Of a DNA stretch of 39,954 nt, positions 24,602 through 31,255 are shown piece after piece. Source of the stretch: Methanomicrobiales archaeon HGW-Methanomicrobiales-6 (GTDB taxonomy: Archaea > Halobacteriota > Methanomicrobia > Methanomicrobiales > Methanoculleaceae); contig PGYH01000018.1 of the NCBI GenBank assembly GCA_002839575.1, positions 9,011-48,964 on the forward strand, given 5' to 3'. The position numbers were made by a program, and so were the translations under genes. The number at the start of each line of letters is the position of its first letter. The first letter of the stretch is position 1. A model generated the notes under the pieces. The model saw nothing but the letters and a program-made list of their open reading frames with translations. It did no database searches and was not told the DNA's origin.

Positions 24602-25240
24602 TTATGACCCCATTTCTGCAACCAGGAACCGCCCCTCCTCATCCTCGGCGAAGCGCACCGTGACCGTCTCCCCCTCGTGCACGCCAAAATCCGAGTAGGG
24701 TTCGTTCAGGAGAGTTCCCCGCAACGACGCGCCGTCGTCTGACTGGCCTTCCAGGCGGACCCACACGCCTTCGGGGATTGTTTCGCGGTCTTTCGAGACA
24801 AGGATCACCGATACGTCGTCGAAGCACCCCGGAGCCCTGAACCTGTCGAGGTCAACTCTCTTTCTTACCGCCTGGAGCTGTTCCGGTTCGTAATAGAGGC
24901 GCCATCGCTGTTCCTCGAGCAGCGAGAGATCGTTCGCTTCATCGTTTGAGAGGAGTGTATACGTTCCCACCTCGTCGGAGTGAAGTATGAGTCCCTCGCC
25001 GTGATTCTCGAAGTTCGCGACGATCTCCGGCGCCCCTCCGGGCTCGGTCCGGCACAGGGTATGGATACGAAAGGTGATGCCCTCCTCGTGGCCGACGTAA
25101 AAGAAGCCGATGCACCTGTCCGCGTCCGGCCGCATCAGTCCCTTCGCGGAGAGGATGCGGGAGATGCCGGGACCGATCTCCGCGATTGCCCACCTGTTGA
25201 TGATCTCTCTATCTGAATAGGGTGTCGTCCTGTTGTTCAT
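24602..25240 (-). CDS. Hypothetical protein with DUF2314-like C-terminus
   Basis: The 212-residue soluble protein has no firm family for its first 120 residues, which include AIAEIGPGISRILSAKGLMR and CIGFFYVGHEEGITFRIHTL. The C-terminal 65 residues, GVWVRLEGQSDDGASLRGTL then LNEPYSDFGVHEGETVTVRF, resemble DUF2314 or YegJ-like domains, where a W.xV...G...G.L.N.P.....GD.V pattern recurs. This match is from memory and modest. The gene converges with the shikimate kinase gene, 18 bases from its stop. GC content suits the chromosome. No function proposed. Confidence 0.7.
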   Translation of the reverse strand: MNNRTTPYSDREIINRWAIAEIGPGISRILSAKGLMRPDADRCIGFFYVGHEEGITFRIHTLCRTEPGGAPEIVANFENHGEGLILHSDEVGTYTLLSNDEANDLSLLEEQRWRLYYEPEQLQAVRKRVDLDRFRAPGCFDDVSVILVSKDRETIPEGVWVRLEGQSDDGASLRGTLLNEPYSDFGVHEGETVTVRFAEDEEGRFLVAEMGS

Positions 25241-25382
25241 GGTACGTGGTACAGGGTCTTCATGTGCAATGTGAAAGCAATTTCGAAATGTTCATGGAAA
25301 GTCCCTGACTTGCTCTCCCTGTCAATAAGAAGTATCTGAGTTGAGGAAGGGCCCGATATCGTCCCCGTCCGGGCATCAAGAT

Positions 25383-25533
25383 CCCTTGCAGATCACCTAC
25401 GAAGTTAAGCGCACCGTTGCCGGGATGCTCTGGGACGGCATATCTCCCTGAGCAGGTCGTCGAAGAGACCTCCGCGCTGTATGGCATCCCGGAAGAGTGT
25501 ATGAAGGAAGTGCTGGCCGCAGTTCCGACTTAA
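25383..25533 (+). pseudogene. DUF433-like antitoxin remnant with a frameshift
   Basis: The forward strand reads ITYEVKRTVAGMLWDGISP then a TGA. One base less in the CCC run near 25450 would continue it as EQVVEETSALYGIPEECMKE and VLAAVPT to a TAA at 25531-25533. Joined, this fits the DUF433 family (RIT.Y.V...L.DGxSPEEIxEEF....EQVxxALA), small DNA-binding proteins often paired with VapC-like toxins. No start or N-terminus is visible, so it is both truncated and shifted. The rest of 25241-25712 shows no gene. Confidence 0.5.
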
Positions 25534-25712
25534 ATCTCCCTTGTAGACCATATTTCCTCTGGCGAATCTCTTTTGATCATCCCTTCTTGGCAGTCTTTCC
25601 CTCTTTTTAAGATGGTCTAAGGAGAGGCCTCAATGTTCATGTATGGCCGGACGTGTCCGGACCGGAGGGATCCTGTTCTTTGCCATACGAAGACTTCCCT
25701 CATCACCGATTA

Positions 25713-26741
25713 TTATTCGCACCTGCGGATCAGAGCCTGAGTTGCACACCGCAGACTTCCGCCCTGTCCGTTATGAACCCCGAAATATACCGGATAAACG
25801 GAAATTCCACGTTTTTCCAATTCTTCCCTGATAAACGTATTGTCGTTGTGATCGTTCCAGGACATGATGTAATGACTTTCGTCAACGGGCAAACCATTAA
25901 CGGCCAGCCTTGAGGCATCTTCCAGAGAAACCGTTATTGTGTCAAAGTTTTCAAGGGCTTTTGGGATGCCTTCTGCAAACGCTTCAGGACAGAGAATTGC
26001 GAGACCACTTCTGGGAACCGAAAGCACACAGTCAAGATGGAGAATCTCAGGCACCAATGGCACACGAATTACATTGAAGGCATCACCCAGGAAATTTTTC
26101 AGCCAGCGATATCCGGCTTCATTTGAACCCACAGCGGGATTCATCGAGTTTCCCACCAGGATCGTGGTGCCAAGAACAATAACGTCGCCGCCTTCCAGCA
26201 ACGGTTTTTCGTCACCGGGAATTGCCAGTGGTTCTGTATGCGGCATGGCAACCCACCTGACACCGTCAACGCATTTTTTCCGTAAAATTTCACTGAAACC
26301 CGAGATGTCTGTTTTTCTGATAGGGGTTCTAAGATTGCATTCAATAATGGTATTTCCGATGATCACCAGATTGTCACGGGGAAAATCCTGAGAGTATCCG
26401 TTTATCAGGATTTGTTCGCCATAGTTCTCCCGAATGAATTCCGGAGTTATCTCTTTTGGGCGAAGAACCTTTACTCCGAGTTTTTTCAGAACAGTGATAA
26501 AAGCCTGAGTTTCTTCTTCAAGCATTTCGGATTCGCTTTTCCCCGTATCCGGATGTATCATATCTGCAAAGTTCATTCCGGCCGTTTCCCGGGCATAGGC
26601 AGCTTCATCCTCCGGCAGAATCCGGAGAGCATTTTCAAACCATGGTGCCTTAAGGTCCGGTGTCATTCCGGTAGATAATCCGACGATAACTTCCTGAAGT
26701 TTTCCGTATTCGGACTCTACATGGATTTTTGCGTCTTCCAT
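25713..26741 (-). CDS. Amidinotransferase-superfamily enzyme (DDAH/AGAT type)
   Basis: The 342-residue protein has the pentein fold of arginine-modifying enzymes. Expected motifs appear in order: NGYSQDFPRDNLVIIGNTII (substrate-binding, canonical RD), LLEGGDVIVLG, VPEILHLDCVLS (catalytic histidine, HLD) and GGSLRCATQAL near the end, with the nucleophilic cysteine. The segment IIGNTIIECNLRTPIRKTDI recalls amidinotransferases more than arginine deiminases. Possible reactions are transfer of an amidino group from arginine or hydrolysis of a methylated arginine or related guanidine. Start ATG 26741 is used; GTG at 26753 is an in-frame alternative. Codons are much less GC-rich than core genes, so it was likely acquired. 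It stands alone at the edge of the accessory region. Confidence 0.85.
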   Translation of the reverse strand: MEDAKIHVESEYGKLQEVIVGLSTGMTPDLKAPWFENALRILPEDEAAYARETAGMNFADMIHPDTGKSESEMLEEETQAFITVLKKLGVKVLRPKEITPEFIRENYGEQILINGYSQDFPRDNLVIIGNTIIECNLRTPIRKTDISGFSEILRKKCVDGVRWVAMPHTEPLAIPGDEKPLLEGGDVIVLGTTILVGNSMNPAVGSNEAGYRWLKNFLGDAFNVIRVPLVPEILHLDCVLSVPRSGLAILCPEAFAEGIPKALENFDTITVSLEDASRLAVNGLPVDESHYIMSWNDHNDNTFIREELEKRGISVYPVYFGVHNGQGGSLRCATQALIRRCE

Positions 26742-26953
26742 ATGGTTTTCCACTTCCCTGGGAATCCGTGTCGGGTCCTCTGAAATGAGTCCCTCTCCGG
26801 GGTTACATTGCCGGTTCGAAGTAGTTTGGATCGGAAGTGGTTATAAAATGCGGGGAATATGGGGGGGTCGCCTGATGAGAATAGATGAATCTCAAAATCA
26901 GTCTTCATTTATCGGCAGAGATTTCCCAAAAACTGCAACGGAAATAAAAATGA

Positions 26954-26990
26954 TGGGCACGTCGAGATTCGAACTCGAGACCCCCGCCGG
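26954..26990 (-). pseudogene. tRNA 3'-end fragment (T arm and acceptor strand), possible attachment site
   Basis: Read leftward the DNA ends with a T arm (TCGAG stem, TTCGAAT loop, CTCGA stem) and the acceptor strand CGTGCCC plus discriminator A at 26954. A 5' partner (GGGCACG) is not found in the following bases, and the sequence beyond about 26990 does not fold as an anticodon arm. So only the 3' part of a tRNA is present, the part that integrating elements carry. It resembles the tRNA-Val attachment core further right but with a compensating change in the T stem, so it derives from another tRNA. The intact copy is not in the window. The surrounding gap 26742-27559 holds no other recognised feature apart from the small frames near 27247 and 27429-27524. 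Confidence 0.6.
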
Positions 26991-27246
26991 CGAATGAGTC
27001 GTCATTACGCCGGCAGTTTTCGATTCTGGCGCCTATAAGGGATTTGATGATTTTTCAAAAACCTTGTGTAATATAGAGAATAGCCTGGAGAAGGGGAACG
27101 GGGTTGATACCCTTTTGATCTCTACAAGGTCCATGTAGAAGGGTTTAAGCGGTTTTGCACTGTCGGGGACTCTGTGATATCAGAAACGACCTATAACGAT
27201 TATGTTAACTGACAGTCTACGTGGGGAAGTCAGATAAGAACTCCCG

Positions 27247-27405
27247 GTGATATCGAATTTTTATACTGACAATGAAATTAAATTGAGCGAGAAGTTGGGA
27301 AAAACCTTCGGGAAACCGAGGGGATACTTTGCCGGACGGTATCGCCCCAGCAAGAAAACAATCCACTCGCCTGAGCAGAGGAATTTAGCAAAGAATATCT
27401 TCTGA
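27247..27405 (+). CDS. Possible small basic protein (52 aa)
   Basis: A GTG-started frame encodes 52 residues (VISNFYTDNEIKLSEKLGKT, then GKPRGYFAGRYRPSKKTIHS and PEQRNLAKNIF). It is hydrophilic and Lys/Arg-rich, and reads more like protein than its shadows do. No ribosome binding site of note and no family. It may be a fragment of a decayed gene in this accessory stretch. A second short frame, 27429-27524 (31 residues, MQKELLGIPAQWNKLPQIFK), follows and is equally unproven. Confidence 0.25.
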   Translation: MISNFYTDNEIKLSEKLGKTFGKPRGYFAGRYRPSKKTIHSPEQRNLAKNIF

Positions 27406-27559
27406 ATAGTCAAAGAGGGATTGTGTCTATGCAAAAAGAGCTGTTAGGTATACCAGCGCAATGGAATAAACTTCCTCAAATCTTTAAAAACAATGATATG
27501 TTAGTCGCTGTGTCAGCCGTTTGAACATGCCGCTGGCCTGGAAAGGAAGTATTTATAGT

Positions 27560-28393
27560 ATGAACATGGGTAAACGGGTAAAAATTGTAGCCGTTGTCGT
27601 GGTTTGCGTACTATTTGATATCGTTCTTCATCTTGTTACAAGCGCATACAGTACTATGCCTGAGAATCCGAACTACAGCATAGTGGCAGCGTTGCTCGGG
27701 ACGGAGATTACTGTATCTCTCTGGGCGCTATTCTCTTTTTCCGGTGCTGCTTATGTTTATTGCCGCATCAGAAACGTGATTCCGGGAGAGGGAGTAAAGA
27801 AAGGGGTGCGGTACGGGTCTGCAATAGCGCTGATCTGGCTTTTTGCCATGCTGGAGGGGGTATCCCTATTTGGCAATCCAATTATTAACGAATTTGTGGT
27901 TGGCCTCAGTGATGCAATACCTGTTTTTTTAATGGCGATTCTATTGAGTTTGCTAAATGCTGAGAAAGGAGAGAATGCTGGGGTAAAGCCGTTTACTCTT
28001 CGACAGAAGATGATTGCCGTATCCATATTCACAGGGATATTCTTAGTTGGACGATACGCTGCATATGTCACAGAAGTGATCCAATCCGGATACCAGACAA
28101 GCCTGTTTTATACATTTTTCTGGACGCTCCTTATGGGTGCCTGTATTGGGGTAGTATGTATATTGCTCGGGAATATCGGAGATACGTTGTCCCTGGAACG
28201 TAGAGCAGCGAAATTTGGATTCCTGATTTTTGGAGTTAACTGGGCTACGTTCCTTCTTTTTATGCCCTTATTGTTTTCCGGCTATTTAATCGACGTGTTG
28301 TCCAGAATCATTATAGACACCCTGCTTGTAACGATCGGATATTACCTGACATTTAGTCCCAGCTCTGAAAGAAACAGCCTTAAATGTGGGTAA
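27560..28393 (+). CDS. Polytopic membrane protein of unknown function
   Basis: The 277-residue product has seven or eight hydrophobic helices: VAVVVVCVLFDIVLHLVTSA, IVAALLGTEITVSLWALFSF, AIALIWLFAMLEGVSLFG, IPVFLMAILLSLLNA, IAVSIFTGIFLVGRYAAYV, LFYTFFWTLLMGACIGVVCI and a long last pair. There is no recognised motif or family. ATG 27560 is chosen because GGAAG precedes it at a normal distance; ATG 27527 and TTG 27521 are in-frame alternatives. The gene is AT-richer than the chromosome and lies directly left of the integrated element. It could be chromosomal accessory DNA or part of an older integrant. Confidence 0.6.
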   Translation: MNMGKRVKIVAVVVVCVLFDIVLHLVTSAYSTMPENPNYSIVAALLGTEITVSLWALFSFSGAAYVYCRIRNVIPGEGVKKGVRYGSAIALIWLFAMLEGVSLFGNPIINEFVVGLSDAIPVFLMAILLSLLNAEKGENAGVKPFTLRQKMIAVSIFTGIFLVGRYAAYVTEVIQSGYQTSLFYTFFWTLLMGACIGVVCILLGNIGDTLSLERRAAKFGFLIFGVNWATFLLFMPLLFSGYLIDVLSRIIIDTLLVTIGYYLTFSPSSERNSLKCG

Positions 28394-29453
28394 ATTGCAC
28401 GATAACGTGGTTTCTGAATTCAAAAAAACACGCGCAAAATCAGTCCTAATGTACAAAAGCGAGCAGGAAAATGGGCTCGTCGTGATTCGAACACGAGATC
28501 TTCGCCGTGTGAAGGCAGAATTTGAAAATCCGGTTCAAAATGCGGTTTCTTCCAATGGTGTAACTCTTCAGTTTACCCGTGAAGAACTCCAGCACTATAC
28601 AGCCAGCAGAACCAAAGGGCTATCTGATAAATCTATCAGGTGGCTGCAAAAGTCTAGAGATATCCTCTGGGAAAAAACAAATGGTGAGTTATCCGCATCG
28701 ACACTTTCTGCCTTACGGGAATCTGTTTTGGATCTCTTTGGAAGTAGAGACTCTTGGTCGAAGGTATTGGGCTTTACTGTTGCCTTCCTGAAATATTTAT
28801 CAAAGGTAAACTTTGATCAACGCTATCGACATTTGGAAGTGCATCTAGAACTGCCAAAGGCTATTAGAGCGGTAAAACTGCTTACATCGCGTATAATCAC
28901 TACTGAAGATATTCAGAACACTATCAAAGCCATTGATAGCGCCGATGACCTTTCCAGCGAGAAGAAATTGAACTACAAGGGCATGGTAATGTTTCTTGCT
29001 TACTCCGGTCAGAGGGTGCTTACAGGCGCGCAGATTACGGTAAGTCAATTTAAGGAAGCACTAAGACATGCCCCACCTGTTCTGACTGTAGAGGCTCACC
29101 AGGATAAGATTAGACTTCAGCATTACGTGCCCATTCATCCTGCCGTAATTCCGGTCCTTCAAGAAGTAATAGAAGGAAAGCAAGAGGATGAGGTTGCCTT
29201 TGATTACAATGGGCTTATGCGATGGCTGAAGGAAAACCCTGTTCCACTTGCCAGAATCAACGGTAAGATAGAACTGAAAGACTTAAGGAAGGCATTTGAG
29301 CAGATATCTGATGAAATTGGCTTTACTGATGCAAATAAAAACTTCATCATGTCGCATGGGGTTTCAAGCATCAATTGGCAGAGTTATAAGCAATTCTTAC
29401 CGGAGAATGTGTATAAGCGATACATGGAGTGTTGGGGAAAGGTATCCTTTTGA
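28386..29453 (+). CDS. SSV-type tyrosine integrase, C-terminal part (intC)
   Basis: This fragment holds the catalytic domain of a tyrosine recombinase, separated from its N-terminus by integration. True integrase sequence begins in the attachment repeat at 28472; the upstream part (28386-28471, GTG start) belongs to flanking DNA. Catalytic positions are the first arginine in MVMFLAYSGQRVLTGAQITV, the K-x-x-R box ELKDLRKAFEQI (in place of HxxR), the histidine in FIMSHGVSSINWQSY and the probable nucleophile in NVYKRYMECW. The SAM-like core-binding domain is at EELQHYTASRTKGLSDKSIR then WLQKSRDILWEK. When the element excises, the gene rejoins 33199-33569. In the integrated state this half has no native start codon and is probably inactive. 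Confidence 0.88.
   Translation: MGKLHDNVVSEFKKTRAKSVLMYKSEQENGLVVIRTRDLRRVKAEFENPVQNAVSSNGVTLQFTREELQHYTASRTKGLSDKSIRWLQKSRDILWEKTNGELSASTLSALRESVLDLFGSRDSWSKVLGFTVAFLKYLSKVNFDQRYRHLEVHLELPKAIRAVKLLTSRIITTEDIQNTIKAIDSADDLSSEKKLNYKGMVMFLAYSGQRVLTGAQITVSQFKEALRHAPPVLTVEAHQDKIRLQHYVPIHPAVIPVLQEVIEGKQEDEVAFDYNGLMRWLKENPVPLARINGKIELKDLRKAFEQISDEIGFTDANKNFIMSHGVSSINWQSYKQFLPENVYKRYMECWGKVSF
28472..28516. repeat. Left attachment repeat (attL), 45 bp
   Basis: Identical over 45 bases to 33525-33569. It contains the tRNA-Val T arm and acceptor strand but lacks the 5' half of the tRNA, so this is the displaced target copy. It is translated in the integrase frame as GLVVIRTRDLRRVKA. On its left, chromosome-side DNA is open in the same frame for about 40 codons. 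Confidence 0.93.
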
Positions 29454-29600
29454 CCAATACCCTTCATGTTCTCTAGCGCTCTATCCCCAATCCCCTTTCC
29501 TTCACGAATCTATGTCCCATTGGCAATAGACCTAATATGCGCGCATTTTTCCTAAAAATATTTTATATATACCTAAAATCGCCTGAAAAAATGAGAAGGG

Positions 29601-29609
29601 ATAAATATA
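29601..29609 (+). promoter_or_regulatory. TATA box of the lipoprotein gene
   Basis: ATAAATATA lies 22-30 bases before the ATG at 29631, so transcription would start at or beside the start codon and give a leaderless message. A second AT-rich stretch (TTTTATATATA) lies about 30 bases further upstream. Confidence 0.55.
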
Positions 29610-29630
29610 GTTTCCACATGATCTACATCC

Positions 29631-30488
29631 ATGCGCAAAATATTCTATTTGTTATTAGTGTTCGTGCTAGTTTTATTCGCTTGTAGTGCGGGTTGCACAT
29701 CTTCTACAACTAGATCGTCAGATGCATCGACCCCAAAGGAATATGTCCCGGTAATGGGTACTCACGCAACCCAGGTATCAACTCCCGTTCCAACACAAAC
29801 TTCACTTGCTTCCGACTTTAAGTATTCAGTTGGAGATGTGCTTGCTGAAGAAGATCCGGGTCATCAACAAGTGGGGTGGATTATTCTTGATTATCGGTCA
29901 GCAACCGACGAATATTTAACAAAATTAATATACAGAAATTCTACTGAAGAAACTTGGAAAGTAGTTCCTGGAGAAAATGCTACGTGGTCTGATAGAGTTA
30001 GTTTTCATGAATCATTGGCATCATGGACATATCATATAGATCAAGAAAATGTAAAAATAATATGGTCAACCCCAACTCCAACTGCAACCCCTGTGCCAAC
30101 TGTAACTTACCAGAATGGTGACTTGTGGATAGACATATCTCAATCAAGGAACAGGGTCGGAAACCTCGTGTTAGCATTGGCAGATGATGTAGATAATATA
30201 GATTTTCAATCGATGAAAAGCAATGGCGAAAAGCTAGAACAAACTGCACAAAGGGACTATAATACTATATCAAAATACCGTGTTTCCTCCGATTACCAAA
30301 ATTTAAAAACTAAATATCTTAGTTCACTGGATAAGGTGAAATATGCTGGTAAATACTGTAAAATGGCGGCAGACGAGTATCTTAACGGAAATGAGGATAA
30401 AAGCACTGAATATTTATATAAGGCTCAAGACTACATCGACAGTGCAACTCCGGATCTAGATGCAGTAGTAAAAGAAATGGGCTGGTAA
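29631..30488 (+). CDS. Secreted lipoprotein carried by the element
   Basis: The 285-residue protein starts with a signal peptide (MRKIFYLLLVFVLVLFACSA) ending at a lipobox-like SAGC, with Cys22 or Cys18 as lipid site. A Ser/Thr/Pro-rich linker follows, typical of archaeal surface proteins. Residues about 62-135 (FKYSVGDVLAEEDPGHQQVG then WIILDYRSATDEYLTKLIYR) match a domain repeated in methanogen surface lipoproteins, with the usual VGDVI...ILDY...Y....I.RN pattern. A second TPTPTATPVPT linker leads to a helical C-terminal domain (about 165-285, NLVLALADDVDNIDFQSMKS). Its role on the element is unknown; it could alter the cell surface, for example blocking another virus. A seven-T terminator follows. 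Confidence 0.8.
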   Translation: MRKIFYLLLVFVLVLFACSAGCTSSTTRSSDASTPKEYVPVMGTHATQVSTPVPTQTSLASDFKYSVGDVLAEEDPGHQQVGWIILDYRSATDEYLTKLIYRNSTEETWKVVPGENATWSDRVSFHESLASWTYHIDQENVKIIWSTPTPTATPVPTVTYQNGDLWIDISQSRNRVGNLVLALADDVDNIDFQSMKSNGEKLEQTAQRDYNTISKYRVSSDYQNLKTKYLSSLDKVKYAGKYCKMAADEYLNGNEDKSTEYLYKAQDYIDSATPDLDAVVKEMGW

Positions 30489-30512
30489 AGCCTCTTCTAA
30501 AATTTTGTAAAA

Positions 30513-30519
30513 TTTTTTT
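30513..30519 (+). terminator. T-run terminator after the lipoprotein
   Basis: Seven T residues, 25 bases after the stop codon, with an AAAATTTT-rich lead-in. The typical archaeal stop signal. Confidence 0.5.
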
Positions 30520-30593
30520 GAGCCACTTAACTGGGGTGTGCAAAGGCCGCCCCCCTCACCACATTTTGGAAACCGATTCTAACATCAAGAAAC

Positions 30594-30888
30594 GTGTAAG
30601 GCAACCATATCGCACATTACACCAATGAGGAGAGTGTAAGAGGAAGAGTGTAAGCAAGATCACTGAAGCGGTTGTATTGGCTTGATGTGAAGCCCTGTGC
30701 TCATGTTGTTACACAGGTAAGGAATCCGGCTTACAAGTTCATCGCCCATAGTAGGCGATGCTTACACATTTGTTATTCTTACCTTACGCTCCATTGCTCG
30801 TATCAGAAACCTTTTGATCTCTCGAATTTGCTATCCGTTTATACACTCCAGCATCCTGCTTTTGAGTTGAGGCATGTTACTGTGTAAC
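30594..30888. repeat. Iteron-like GTGTAAG motifs, possible origin of the element
   Basis: The 7-mer GTGTAAG occurs at 30594-30600, 30634-30640 and 30648-30654, and its complement CTTACAC at 30761-30767. Partial copies (ATTACAC, GTTACAC, CTTACA) fall between them. The array ends with a palindrome, GTTAC-TGT-GTAAC, at 30876-30888. The region is noncoding and lies on the SF3 helicase side of the element. Clustered short repeats plus AT-rich DNA beyond (31120-31255) are usual for replication origins of small plasmids. The 30489-31255 gap holds nothing else beyond a weak open frame at 30839-31036. Confidence 0.45.
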
Positions 30889-31036
30889 CACGCCTAATAG
30901 CGGTGTGATTTCCTTTCGATATTGCCCCATTGTTCTTGCTTACCGTTTTAGACCGCAATAATCTGTTTGATTCAATGATTGCTTTGTGTGAGATCTCTTC
31001 AATATTTAACGCTGAACTATAGGTATCATATCTCAT
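30839..31036 (-). CDS. Doubtful small ORF inside the element (65 aa)
   Basis: An ATG at 31036 opens 65 residues (MRYDTYSSALNIEEISHKAI then IESNRLLRSKTVSKN). The N-terminal half is helix-prone and charged and could be a small DNA-binding protein. There is an AGAAGAAA stretch ahead of the start but no recognised family, and the 3' half runs across the origin-like repeats. Listed because small elements often have one such gene. Confidence 0.22.
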   Translation of the reverse strand: MRYDTYSSALNIEEISHKAIIESNRLLRSKTVSKNNGAISKGNHTAIRRGYTVTCLNSKAGCWSV

Positions 31037-31255
31037 TTTCTTCTGAATTAAACTTCAGTGCCGTTTTTTTGAACGGGGTGAGTTATATGCATGTGTAGGA
31101 TAGTAAATCTGATTTTAATCCCCTGATTCATAAGAAGAAGCAAGTATTTCACCCCCTTATTGAATCTGTTCCAGTATATGGGTATTTTACATTTCAAAAA
31201 TAATATTGATGTTATATAATATATTGATAGAATTATATAATGCTGAAATACTCTG

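Noticed and set aside
25260-25487. A 75-codon leftward open frame near the accessory boundary
   Set aside because: It is antisense to the DUF433-like remnant, which explains the sequence better.
28386-28471. Treating the upstream GTG at 28386 as the genuine integrase start
   Set aside because: The exact in-frame join to the N-terminal part at 33199 shows the native start is there; this stretch is flanking DNA.
30672-30887. A 71-codon open frame in the element's noncoding region
   Set aside because: It overlaps the origin-like repeats, has no ribosome binding site and no recognisable sequence.
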